Below, piece after piece: positions 27,395-35,340 of a stretch of 64,000 nt of DNA. This DNA is from Halobacteriales archaeon (GTDB lineage: Archaea > Halobacteriota > Halobacteria > Halobacteriales > SKSH01). A model generated the notes under the pieces. That model was not told the DNA's origin. It saw only the letters and a list, made by a program, of their open reading frames with translations, and did no database searches. Position 1 is the first letter of the stretch; every line of letters begins with the position of its first letter. Both the position numbers and the translations under genes were made by a program. Where the stretch lies: positions 75,268 to 139,267 of the forward strand of contig SKSD01000015.1 of assembly GCA_007118145.1 (NCBI GenBank), in the 5' to 3' direction.

Positions 27395-28132
27395 ACTTTG
27401 AATCCTCGGTGCGAGCATGTAGGTCACCTGTCCACGACCCTCGGCATAGGGGAACGTGAACTTCACCGGATACTCATCACCGAGGCGGATCTGTACCTCG
27501 GTGTCACGGGGGATCGCCTTGTTGATATCGCGGAGGTAGTCGAGGCTGAACAGGGACGATGCCTCTCCAACATCGAACTCGATGAGCTCATCGCGAGAGA
27601 GCTCGAGGTGGATATCGTCCGTGTCACCATGCGCGTCGACATAGAAGACCTCACGCTCGACATCGACACCGAGCTCCATGTGATCGGAGACCATGTCTGC
27701 AGCGGTGATGGCGCGATTGAGATCGCGTCCCTCGAGGACGATCGTCGCTGGAAGGTCGAGGTCAGGGATATCTGGTTCCTCGCGGATCGAGTTTGGATCG
27801 ATCAAACCCATCGTCGCCTCAAGACCGTCCATCCTGAGGCGTAGCTTCTGTATCTCCTCGTCGAGCTCGATATCGATCAACTGGCCACTATCGGCCATCC
27901 CGGCGATATCCTCCAGCCTGGTCAGATCGACACCGATCACCACGTCATCAGCCTCATACGACTCGAACGCCGATGCATCGAGTCGGAGGTCGACCATGCC
28001 CACATTGGCCGGATCGACCGCCCGAATAGTGAGACCGTCCTCGTTCAGATGTATCTTGCACTCATCGACCAACACACTCACGGAGTCGAGCGTACTTCGG
28101 AGCGTCTCCGAACCCACGATCGCAGTAAACAT
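27389..28132 (-). CDS. pcn: PCNA sliding clamp
   Basis: PCNA is the ring-shaped processivity factor for archaeal DNA polymerases and many repair enzymes. The 247-residue product has the two-domain clamp fold: [50 protein letters not shown] at the N-terminus and the C-terminal strand [24 protein letters not shown]. It is highly acidic, as usual for haloarchaeal PCNA. The ATG at 28132 is supported by the fold and by a TATA box 29 bases upstream; the frame stays open for 30 more codons without homology. The stop codon is TAG. Confidence 0.96.
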   Translation of the reverse strand: MFTAIVGSETLRSTLDSVSVLVDECKIHLNEDGLTIRAVDPANVGMVDLRLDASAFESYEADDVVIGVDLTRLEDIAGMADSGQLIDIELDEEIQKLRLRMDGLEATMGLIDPNSIREEPDIPDLDLPATIVLEGRDLNRAITAADMVSDHMELGVDVEREVFYVDAHGDTDDIHLELSRDELIEFDVGEASSLFSLDYLRDINKAIPRDTEVQIRLGDEYPVKFTFPYAEGRGQVTYMLAPRIQSS

Positions 28133-28156
28133 ACCAGGTGTGACAAAGCCACTCGG

Positions 28157-28164
28157 CATAAAAC
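28157..28164 (-). promoter_or_regulatory. TATA box of the PCNA gene
   Basis: The minus strand reads GTTTTATG about 29 bases before the ATG at 28132. It confirms that start against the longer open frame. Confidence 0.5.
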
Positions 28165-28226
28165 AATTGAATCCGGCCGGCGTCCGATACGTCTTAACGT
28201 CAGTATCAATTACATATCCCATTAGA

Positions 28227-29003
28227 ATGGCTAGACCTGATTCCTGGGCGAAGCGGGCAAGGCAGGCTGGTTACCGGAGCCGAGCTGCGTTCAAACTCCG
28301 TCAGCTCGATGACTCGTTCGACCTCTTCGCAGACGGGCAGACGGTGGTCGATCTGGGTGCTGCTCCAGGTGGGTGGATGCAGGTCGCCATCGAGCGGGTC
28401 GGAGCTGGGGGTGCGGTCATCGGTGTCGACCGTCGTCGCATCGAACCGCTCGAGGCTGACCAGTCTGTACGGGTCGAGTTACTGCACGGTGACATCACTG
28501 ATGAGGATACCCACCAACGGATCCGTGAACTCGCCGACGATGGGGTCGGCCTCGTCTTATCTGACATGGCACCGGATATGTCCGGTGAGTACGATCTCGA
28601 TCACGCACGTTCAGTCCATCTGGCTCAACAGGCGTTCGAGGTGGCACAGACACTGCTCAAACCGGGTGGTGACTTCGTGGTGAAGGTGTTCGAGGGGCGA
28701 GATCTTGACAACTTTCGCTCCGAGCTCGAAGCGTCCTTCGAGTACGTCGCAACCGCGAGACCCAAGGCGACGAGACAGGCATCTTCAGAGGTATATCTCA
28801 TCGGAAAAGGACTTCTGACTGCACCTGTCAATATCGGTGACCGATACACAGTCACAATCGAGGCCGAGGGTGATGAGGGCGACGGTATCGCCAAAGTCGA
28901 GGGGTTCACCGTCTTCGTACCTGACACGCACGTCGGCGAGACACTCGAGATAGCGATCACGGATGTCAAGGCGAGATTCGGATTCGCGAGACGATCGACC
29001 TGA
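28227..29003 (+). CDS. rlmE: RlmE/FtsJ 23S rRNA 2'-O-methyltransferase with TRAM domain
   Basis: RlmE methylates a uridine 2'-OH in the A-loop of large-subunit rRNA. The 258-residue protein has the FtsJ catalytic domain: [13 protein letters not shown] with the first catalytic Lys, [15 protein letters not shown] for S-adenosylmethionine, [10 protein letters not shown] with the Asp, and VVKVFEG with the second Lys. Residues about 205-258 form a TRAM domain ([27 protein letters not shown]), an RNA-binding extension found in haloarchaeal RlmE. The start ATG 28227 follows homologues; the frame is open far upstream across the antisense of PCNA, which I ignore. Confidence 0.94.
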   Translation: MARPDSWAKRARQAGYRSRAAFKLRQLDDSFDLFADGQTVVDLGAAPGGWMQVAIERVGAGGAVIGVDRRRIEPLEADQSVRVELLHGDITDEDTHQRIRELADDGVGLVLSDMAPDMSGEYDLDHARSVHLAQQAFEVAQTLLKPGGDFVVKVFEGRDLDNFRSELEASFEYVATARPKATRQASSEVYLIGKGLLTAPVNIGDRYTVTIEAEGDEGDGIAKVEGFTVFVPDTHVGETLEIAITDVKARFGFARRST

Positions 29004-29056
29004 GGAAAGGTGCCCTTACATAAGCTGGCGTGCCTGCTAGATGGTGAATAGCAACC

Positions 29057-30139
29057 GTGATACAATCGAGAGGGTTTTGCCCACGCTGTGGCGAGAAGAC
29101 TGATCCGGATGTGGGTGCAGACAGACCCACACGTGAGCGCGGGCTGTGTCGAGCATGTTACCTCGAGGAACAGGATCTACTCGAGACCCCAGAGCTAATC
29201 TCCATCGAGCTATGTACTGGGTGTGGATCATATCGTGTCTCAGGAGAGTGGATCGATACAAGCGATGGGATGCCCGAGATTGCACTCAAGATCGTCGCAG
29301 ACAGGATCGGTATCCACAGGGCTGTCGATGATTTCGATTGGTACGCCGAGCCATCGATGGTCGATACAACGACGGTGGCCGTCGAGTGTGAGTTTGATAT
29401 CCTCGTTGAGGGCGGCTATGAACACAGGACGCATAGCATCACGGTGCGGTTCGAACCGACGACATGTACCCGTTGCTCGCGTATCGCTGGCAAGAGCTAT
29501 GCGAGTACGGTTCAGATACGTGCAACAGAACGCACGCCTAGTGAGGATGAACTAGACAGGGCACGGTCGATCACGGCAGCCATCTTGAATGAGCGTGTCG
29601 ATCTCGGCGATAGGGATGCGTTCCTGACCGATGTGATCGAGCGACCTGAGGGGCTCGACCTCAGACTCTCGACGACGCGTCTTGGCTCGAAGGTGGCAAG
29701 CGCCATCCATGCGGACCTCGGTGGATCGCTCGATACGACGAGTACGCTCGTGACGACCGATAGCGACGGACAGGACGTCTACAGGACGACCCATGCGATC
29801 AGACTCCCATACGTACGTGTGGATGACATCATCACCGTTGAGGGGGATGTCTACCTCGTCGAGTCAGTCAACCGGCGAGTCGGTGCGCGACACCTCACGA
29901 CCGGCGAGCGTCAGTACTTCGATACCACCGATATCGTGGACGCCATCGTCGCCCACCGAGACGATGCTGAGCAAGCCACCATCGTCGACGTCACTGATCA
30001 ACACGCCGTCCAGGTGATCGATCCCACAACGTACGAGGCGGTCACCGTCGCCAGATATAAAGGGGTCGATGTCGGTGGTGAGTCGGTCGAGGCCATTCAC
30101 CTCGGGGGAACTCTCTATCTGCTTCCAAGTGATGAGTGA
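29057..30139 (+). CDS. nmd3: NMD3-family ribosomal large-subunit assembly factor
   Basis: Archaeal NMD3 is related to the eukaryotic export adaptor of the 60S subunit and probably acts in late large-subunit assembly. The 360-residue protein starts with zinc-binding pairs (CPRCGEK, CRACYLEEQ, CTGCGSY, and CTRCSRIAG near residue 137), followed by the SH3- and OB-like domains. The start is GTG at 29057, since the nearby ATG at 29041 is in another frame. Its last eight bases overlap the start of the Taw2-like gene, so the two are translated from one message. Confidence 0.9.
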   Translation: MIQSRGFCPRCGEKTDPDVGADRPTRERGLCRACYLEEQDLLETPELISIELCTGCGSYRVSGEWIDTSDGMPEIALKIVADRIGIHRAVDDFDWYAEPSMVDTTTVAVECEFDILVEGGYEHRTHSITVRFEPTTCTRCSRIAGKSYASTVQIRATERTPSEDELDRARSITAAILNERVDLGDRDAFLTDVIERPEGLDLRLSTTRLGSKVASAIHADLGGSLDTTSTLVTTDSDGQDVYRTTHAIRLPYVRVDDIITVEGDVYLVESVNRRVGARHLTTGERQYFDTTDIVDAIVAHRDDAEQATIVDVTDQHAVQVIDPTTYEAVTVARYKGVDVGGESVEAIHLGGTLYLLPSDE

Positions 30140-31166
30140 CGAGATCGCCGCCATCGTTCGGAAGCGGGATGTCGATGCAGCTTTGACCTATCTGGAGGAC
30201 GAGAGTGTGTACGATCAAACCCGTCGCATCGCCAGGTACGATGCCGAATACGTGGCCATCCCGATTCGACAGGCGATTGAACACCCGCTCATCAAGCGGA
30301 TCGATACCGGTGTCGCAGGGGAACCTCGGGCACACTCGCTTGAAGACCATCTGCGACGCAGGGGGTGGTCGGACACAGAGATCGAGCGGATCCCGACCTC
30401 GTACGCACGCATCGGGGGATGTATCGTGTTTAGTGAGCCCATCAGATACCAACCTGAGGTGGTCGCAGAGGCACTCTTTGCTATCCACGGTGAGGCGAAG
30501 GCCGTGGTTGAACAGCGAGCGATCACCGGTTCCCATCGACGCCCCCAGATCGGTCACATCGCCGGTATCGATGACACGCATACGATCCACCGCGAACACG
30601 GGATTGTCTACGAGCTTGATCTATCGGAGGTGATGTTCAGCCCGGGTAATCAGCACGAACGAAAACGCATGGGTGACGTGGTTGTCCCCGGTGAGCGTGT
30701 GCTTGACATGTGCGCTGGGATCGGATATTTCACACTGCCGATGGCGGTCAACGGTGCACAGGTCACCGCCATCGAGCGAAACCCACTCTCGTTTCGGTGG
30801 TTATCACGCAATCTCACACACAACGGGGTCGATGCGCGGGTAATGCCAATCTGTGGTGACTGTCGCGAGACCCCGGTAACGGCTGATCGTGTCGTCCTTG
30901 GGTTTCTCGATGCTCACGACGCACGTGATGGGCGTCCCGAGTCGAAGGGTTACATTGCATCAGCTGTCAACGCCGTCGATACGGTTGGTACCATCCACAT
31001 CCATGGAATCGCCTGGACTGGTGAGCACGAAGATGCGCGTGTATCACTAATCGATCGGATTGAAAGTCTCGATGCCACGGTACGGTCGATGTCTGTACAT
31101 ACCGTCAAGACCATCGCTCCAGGGACGGAACATATCGTGTTCGATGTGAATCTCAAGTCGCGGTGA
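30132..31166 (+). CDS. taw2: Taw2/Trm5-family tRNA-modifying transferase
   Basis: The 344-residue enzyme belongs to the Trm5/Taw2 family that modifies guanosine 37 of tRNA-Phe in the wyosine pathway. It carries MFSPGNQHERKRMGDVV and VLDMCAGIGYFTLPMAVNG near residue 195. The YFTLP wording and the absence of the Trm5-type catalytic NPP motif (here the corresponding segment reads LGFLDAHD) favour Taw2, the 3-amino-3-carboxypropyl transferase, over the m1G methyltransferase. The ATG at 30132 overlaps the end of nmd3 by eight bases. Confidence 0.84.
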   Translation: MSDEIAAIVRKRDVDAALTYLEDESVYDQTRRIARYDAEYVAIPIRQAIEHPLIKRIDTGVAGEPRAHSLEDHLRRRGWSDTEIERIPTSYARIGGCIVFSEPIRYQPEVVAEALFAIHGEAKAVVEQRAITGSHRRPQIGHIAGIDDTHTIHREHGIVYELDLSEVMFSPGNQHERKRMGDVVVPGERVLDMCAGIGYFTLPMAVNGAQVTAIERNPLSFRWLSRNLTHNGVDARVMPICGDCRETPVTADRVVLGFLDAHDARDGRPESKGYIASAVNAVDTVGTIHIHGIAWTGEHEDARVSLIDRIESLDATVRSMSVHTVKTIAPGTEHIVFDVNLKSR

Positions 31167-31245
31167 GGTATCGGCTATGTTCGGTGCGCATCATGAGCTG
31201 ACAATCGACCGATAAGAAAAAGTGTGTGCAACACCTATCCTAGGT

Positions 31246-31329
31246 ATGAACCGTCAGAAACTGTTCGCCCTCTTCTTCGCTTTCATGATGGTCTCATCGA
31301 TGATCGCGTTCGGGGCGCTCATCATCTGA
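31246..31329 (+). CDS. Putative 27-residue hydrophobic microprotein
   Basis: A complete reading frame of 28 codons runs from ATG 31246 to TGA 31329. It encodes MNRQKLFALFFAFMMVSSM then IAFGALII: a short positive N-terminus and one hydrophobic helix, so it should sit in or be inserted into the membrane. An AT-rich element GATAAGAAAAA lies about 30 bases upstream. Haloarchaea have similar very short KLFALFFA-type proteins as I recall. It could also be a chance frame, but the layout argues for a gene. Confidence 0.5.
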   Translation: MNRQKLFALFFAFMMVSSMIAFGALII

Positions 31330-31368
31330 ACTGGTTGCTACGCTGGGTTCAACCGAGGTTCGACCGTC

Positions 31369-31581
31369 CTACGTGTCGGTATGGTCGGCGAGTGTGTTGA
31401 CGTCATCAGCCGTTGGTTCGCTGGGAAGACGCTCTAAACAGCTGTAACACAGGGTGAACTCAGCATCCTCGAGTTCGAGAATGAGGCCTCCGGATCGTTG
31501 ACCCTGCATGATCCAGAGGTTCTCGCGCCCGGTTGCGAGTGAGAACTGGCTGCTACACACATCACACTGAGGTCGTCCCAT
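31369..31581 (-). CDS. Small zinc-finger protein
   Basis: This 70-residue protein has two cysteine pairs, CDVCSSQF near residue 6 and CYSCLERLP near residue 45, spaced as in a treble-clef or zinc-ribbon unit. Between them is an acidic, strand-rich segment (LWIMQGQRSGGLILELEDAEFTL). The ATG is at 31581. It is convergent with the microprotein and 57 bases upstream of nothing on its own strand except the DUF5786 gene behind it. Function unknown; short haloarchaeal zinc proteins are often regulators or assembly factors. Confidence 0.68.
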   Translation of the reverse strand: MGRPQCDVCSSQFSLATGRENLWIMQGQRSGGLILELEDAEFTLCYSCLERLPSEPTADDVNTLADHTDT

Positions 31582-31637
31582 ACCGTCGACTAATCAATGA
31601 ACCAAAACGAACGGAAAGCGATGGTTGTCGTTAAATT

Positions 31638-31811
31638 TCACTTCGATTTGATTTCTTTGAACTTGGCGAGCAGATCCTCTGTCGAATCGCCGGTCTCGTA
31701 TTCGATCGATCCCTCGTAGACAGTTCGTTCGTTGTCGAAGTCGGCATCAACCGCCGTCGCTTTCATTTCACGGCGCTCGTGCTCGTCTTCATCGTACGCA
31801 CCCATCGACAT
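31638..31811 (-). CDS. DUF5786-type small acidic haloarchaeal protein
   Basis: The 57-residue, very acidic protein begins MSMGAYDEDEHERRE and ends with STEDLLAKFKEIKSK, matching what I remember of haloarchaeal family DUF5786, whose function is unknown. I place the start at ATG 31811 rather than at the end of the longer open frame (to 31913), which would overlap the divergent PHP gene. It is 56 bases upstream of the zinc-finger gene on the same strand. Confidence 0.75.
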   Translation of the reverse strand: MSMGAYDEDEHERREMKATAVDADFDNERTVYEGSIEYETGDSTEDLLAKFKEIKSK

Positions 31812-31876
31812 GGTAAGCGTCCTGAAGATACGTTCGAGACAACTATAGATGTGTCGGTGGCTATCATACCACAAAC

Positions 31877-32671
31877 ATGTCGGCGATTGTTGCAGATTTG
31901 CACGTCCACACAACGCGCTCAGATGGGACGATACACCCCGAGGACATCCCTCGTCTCGCCTTAGACCATGATCTCGTGGCTATTGCAGTGACCGACCACG
32001 ACCGGATGCCTCCGTGGGATCGGCCCATCAATGTACGAGAGGGGGTAATCTGTATCGCTGCGATCGAATTGCGGGTGGAATCGCACGACGCAGGTCGGGT
32101 CGATCTCCTAGGATACGGGCTCAGACAGACTGACGAACTAGCCGATGAGATCGAACGGCTGCAACGAGATCGCCGAGAACGGGCGCAGCAGATGGGGATG
32201 CTACTCGCCGAGGAACTCGATATCGATCTCGATGTCGACTACGGTGTCGGTGTTGGGCGGCCACATATCGCAAAGGCTGTTGCAAATGCAACCGAACTGG
32301 ACGAACAGACGGTCTTCGATCGCTACATCGGTGATAATGGACCCTGTTACGTGGCTAGACAGGTACCCTCGTTCGAAACCGGAGCCAAACTCTTGAAGAC
32401 GGCGTGTGCGTTCGTCGTCCTCGCACATCCTCTCCGATATGATGATGTCAACGCTGCATTGGCACTTGTTGACGGCCTCGATGGCGTCGAGGTCGCATAT
32501 CCCTACGGTGAGTCGGTGGATCAATCAATCCTCGATGAATTTCTCTCCACCAGGCAAGTCATCCAGACAGGTGGGAGTGATGCACATGATGAGGTGTCCA
32601 TCGCCAGTGCCGGGCTTGATCATGATGACTTCGAACCCGTGGCGAGACGGCTGGGTATCACGGTAGATTGA
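31877..32671 (+). CDS. PHP-domain phosphoesterase
   Basis: The 264-residue protein has the polymerase-and-histidinol-phosphatase fold with its metal-binding motifs in order: DLHVHTTRSDG at residues 7-17, VTDHD near residue 40, AAIELRV, VGVGRPHIA near residue 128, VLAHPLRYDD and GGSDAHDE near residue 233. Such stand-alone PHP proteins cleave nucleotide or sugar phosphates (for example the 3',5'-bisphosphate phosphatase of the YciV/RNase AM type). The exact substrate is not visible. It is followed after 26 bases by a small zinc protein. Confidence 0.86.
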   Translation: MSAIVADLHVHTTRSDGTIHPEDIPRLALDHDLVAIAVTDHDRMPPWDRPINVREGVICIAAIELRVESHDAGRVDLLGYGLRQTDELADEIERLQRDRRERAQQMGMLLAEELDIDLDVDYGVGVGRPHIAKAVANATELDEQTVFDRYIGDNGPCYVARQVPSFETGAKLLKTACAFVVLAHPLRYDDVNAALALVDGLDGVEVAYPYGESVDQSILDEFLSTRQVIQTGGSDAHDEVSIASAGLDHDDFEPVARRLGITVD

Positions 32672-32697
32672 TAGAAGACGAGACCATCTGAAACGAT

Positions 32698-32850
32698 ATG
32701 CAGTGTCATTACTGCGACGCCGATGCCGTCGTGGCACCAGAGCATGATGGCATCAAAGTCGGGCTCTGTAGGGACCATTTTCAACAGAGCATCGAGTCAT
32801 TCTCCACTGAGCCTCACCTCAAAGAGTTTGAACACCGATTCGAAACGTAG
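32698..32850 (+). CDS. DUF6757-type small zinc-binding protein
   Basis: This 50-residue protein begins MQCHYCDADAVVAPEHDG and continues IKVGLCRDHFQQSIESF. Cys-X2-Cys and Cys-X2-His (CRDH) form a likely zinc knuckle. It matches my memory of haloarchaeal family DUF6757, in which the N-terminal MQCHYC and the segment VGLC are nearly invariant. Function unknown. The stop codon is TAG. It lies 26 bases after the PHP gene and may be co-transcribed. It marks the last core gene before the catabolic island. Confidence 0.75.
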   Translation: MQCHYCDADAVVAPEHDGIKVGLCRDHFQQSIESFSTEPHLKEFEHRFET

Positions 32851-33092
32851 GTTGTGATACAGCTAGCTTGGTGTCCGATCAGCGTGTTCGCCACGGAGTA
32901 TGCACGAACGTTGGGTGTGGCAAGCATGTGCCAACGAGAGATGGACTCAATCTGAACCAGCCACAGTGGTCTCGATCATCCCATAATTGCGAGAATCGAA
33001 TTTCTGCAAGGTATGCATCTCACCTGTGCTCCGCTTGCAGCAGACCTGCCAGTTTGCCATCTGTTGTGAAAATTGCAGCGACTGAGAAGACA

Positions 33093-33131
33093 TTGACATC
33101 CTCCCCGCCCTGAAGGGCGAGGCTTTCGCAT
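33093..33131 (-). mobile_element. IS200/IS605 (TnpB-type) right-end remnant, copy 1
   Basis: The plus strand reads TTGACATCCTCCCCGCCCTG then AAGGGCGAGGCTTTC, with an inner stem CGCCC/GGGCG around TGAA. Haloarchaeal IS200/IS605 elements end with this hairpin (read on the other strand as a CCCCGCCC-type stem followed by GGATGTCAA), which is also the 3' part of the TnpB guide RNA. The element would therefore lie to the right on the minus strand, yet the ferredoxin stop is only 15 bases away, so no transposase remains. The first 20 bases are identical to copy 2 at 40678. The 295-base gap 32851-33145 holds nothing else I can identify. Confidence 0.5.
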
Positions 33132-33145
33132 CGTTTTCTTCGTAA

Positions 33146-33469
<324 letters not shown>

Positions 33470-33548
33470 TCAGACAAATCACCGGTGATAGAAAAGGGTA
33501 GCACTCTCATTCGCTGTATACCCGGCCCTCACGATCGCGAGTGATCAC

Positions 33549-34013
33549 TCAACTATCGAGGTGATACCCCTCACCCTTGCGTCCGGTCGCCTCATCAATA
33601 CGAAGAACCATCCGATGGAAGCCTGTGATCGGGCGGTTCGGTGGGAAGATACTCGGGAACCAGGCATTGTCCTTGAGAACTCCCTCCGCACGGTCAAATT
33701 CATCCTCGGGGACGGGCTGCAGTGTCCCGTGGACGATCGCACTCTTCCAGACATGTCTGGTCTCGACATGATACGTGATCAAACACGCCTGGTCGGTCTC
33801 CTCGATGAAATCGAGCTTCTTGCTCGTATCACCGAATTCGATGAGCGAGAGGTAGATTGCCTCGCCATCGTACCCGAAGGAGATGGGGATACCGTAGCTC
33901 GTCCCATCATGGGCGAGGGTCAACACACCATGACCCCGTTCGTAGAGGTACTCGGCCACCTCATCATCCGACATCTCTATCCCACGTAACGATGTCGCCT
34001 CATCAGCTGACAT
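33549..34013 (-). CDS. Pyridoxamine 5'-phosphate oxidase-like FMN-binding protein
   Basis: The 154-residue protein has the split-barrel FMN-binding fold of the pyridoxamine 5'-phosphate oxidase superfamily: GHGVLTLAHDGTSYGIPISFGYDGEAIYLSL then CLITYHVETRHVWKSAIVHGTLQPVPE. Haloarchaea have many such flavin- or F420-related proteins. The start at ATG 34013 is chosen because the longer open frame upstream runs antisense through the next gene. It lies 88 bases downstream of the glutaryl-CoA dehydrogenase gene on the same strand. Its substrate is unknown; a flavin reductase role for the neighbouring oxygenases is possible. Confidence 0.78.
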   Translation of the reverse strand: MSADEATSLRGIEMSDDEVAEYLYERGHGVLTLAHDGTSYGIPISFGYDGEAIYLSLIEFGDTSKKLDFIEETDQACLITYHVETRHVWKSAIVHGTLQPVPEDEFDRAEGVLKDNAWFPSIFPPNRPITGFHRMVLRIDEATGRKGEGYHLDS

Positions 34014-34101
34014 GACACTCGTACTCACCTTCTCAGGCAGTGATGAAAAAGCCGACCCATACAACCGATACCTCCTCAAGTGCGAATCAGGTACATGTCG
34101 A

Positions 34102-35265
34102 TCAGCTGAATGAGGCGATACCGGTGAGATCCTCACCAAGGATGAGGGTGTGGATATCGTGTGTACCTTCATAGGTGTAGACTGTCTCCATATTGACCAT
34201 GTGACGGATTGGAGAGTAAGACAGCATGATACCGTTGCCACCGAGCATCTCTCTCGCGATGCGCGCCTGGTCTCTCGCCATGCGAACGTTGTTGCGTTTG
34301 GCCATCGAGACATGCTGCGGTCTGAGGTCACCACGTTCTTTGAGCTCTGCGAGGCGATAGGAGAGCAACTGCCCGGTCGTGATCTGCGTTGCCATCTCTG
34401 CGAGCTTATCCTGTTGGAGTTGGAACCGGGCGATCGGGCCGCCAAACTGCTCGCGTTCGAGTGCGTACTCACGCGCTGTTTCGAAACAATCCCTTGCGGC
34501 ACCGACCGCACCCCAGGCGATCCCATAGCGTGCCTGTGTGAGACATGATAACGGTCCTTTCATACCCTCGACATGCGGGAGGACGTCCTCCTCGGGGGCG
34601 TACACATCGTTCATCCCAATCTCACCGGTGACCGATGCACGTAGCGATAGCTTACCCTCGAGCTTGTTCGTCGACAACCCATCTCGGTCGGATTCGACGA
34701 GGAATCCTCGAACGGGGTGCTCTTCTGCCGATCGGTCGCGCGCCCAGATGACACAGACATCGGCGATCGGTGAGTTCGTGATCCAGGTCTTCGAGCCGTT
34801 GAGGACGTATCCATCACCATCGCGCACGGCGTACGACTCCATCCCAGCCGGGTTCGACCCATGGGCGGGCTCGGTGAGACCGAAGCAACCGACCGCATCA
34901 CCGGTCGCAAGGGCGGGAAGCCAACGTTCCTTCTGCTCAGCTGAACCGTACGCATGGATTGGGTACATCACGAGTGCACCCTGGACAGATGCCATCGAAC
35001 GGACGCCCGAGTCACCAGCCTCGAGTTCCTGCATCAAGAGCCCATAGCCCTTCTCAGAGATATTCGGCAGGCCATACCCATCGAGATTCGGGGCATAGAA
35101 TCCGAGCTCGCCCATCTCGTCGATCAGCTCCATCGGGAAGGTACCGTCCTCGAAATGCTCCTCGATATCTGGCTTGATACGTTCAGCGACGAACTCTCGG
35201 GCCGTCTCGAGGATCATCCGCTCCTCTTGGTTGAGATCCTGTTCCAAGTCGACGTAATCGAGCAT
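34102..35265 (-). CDS. gcdH: Glutaryl-CoA dehydrogenase (decarboxylating)
   Basis: This acyl-CoA dehydrogenase (387 residues) converts glutaryl-CoA to crotonyl-CoA and carbon dioxide. It is more specific than a generic family member: the Arg that binds the distal carboxylate is present (Arg89 in SGVRSMASVQ), and the catalytic base is Glu366 in TYEGTHDIHTLILG, both as in mammalian GCDH. Long stretches such as ARYGIAWGAVGAA and RNNVRMARDQARIAREMLGG also follow GCDH. ATG 35265 is preferred to the TTG at 35292. It lies 75 bases after the monooxygenase/reductase gene, linking it to aromatic degradation. Confidence 0.9.
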   Translation of the reverse strand: MLDYVDLEQDLNQEERMILETAREFVAERIKPDIEEHFEDGTFPMELIDEMGELGFYAPNLDGYGLPNISEKGYGLLMQELEAGDSGVRSMASVQGALVMYPIHAYGSAEQKERWLPALATGDAVGCFGLTEPAHGSNPAGMESYAVRDGDGYVLNGSKTWITNSPIADVCVIWARDRSAEEHPVRGFLVESDRDGLSTNKLEGKLSLRASVTGEIGMNDVYAPEEDVLPHVEGMKGPLSCLTQARYGIAWGAVGAARDCFETAREYALEREQFGGPIARFQLQQDKLAEMATQITTGQLLSYRLAELKERGDLRPQHVSMAKRNNVRMARDQARIAREMLGGNGIMLSYSPIRHMVNMETVYTYEGTHDIHTLILGEDLTGIASFS

Positions 35266-35340
35266 ACACGGTGGCTTGACGGCGACGGACAAATACCCCG
35301 ACCATCTGCAACGGACGACGTGATGGATTGTGCAGGTGAC

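Noticed and set aside
27693-28226. Long upstream extension of the rlmE frame
   Set aside because: It is antisense to PCNA and Ser/Arg-rich; rlmE homologues start at the ATG 28227.
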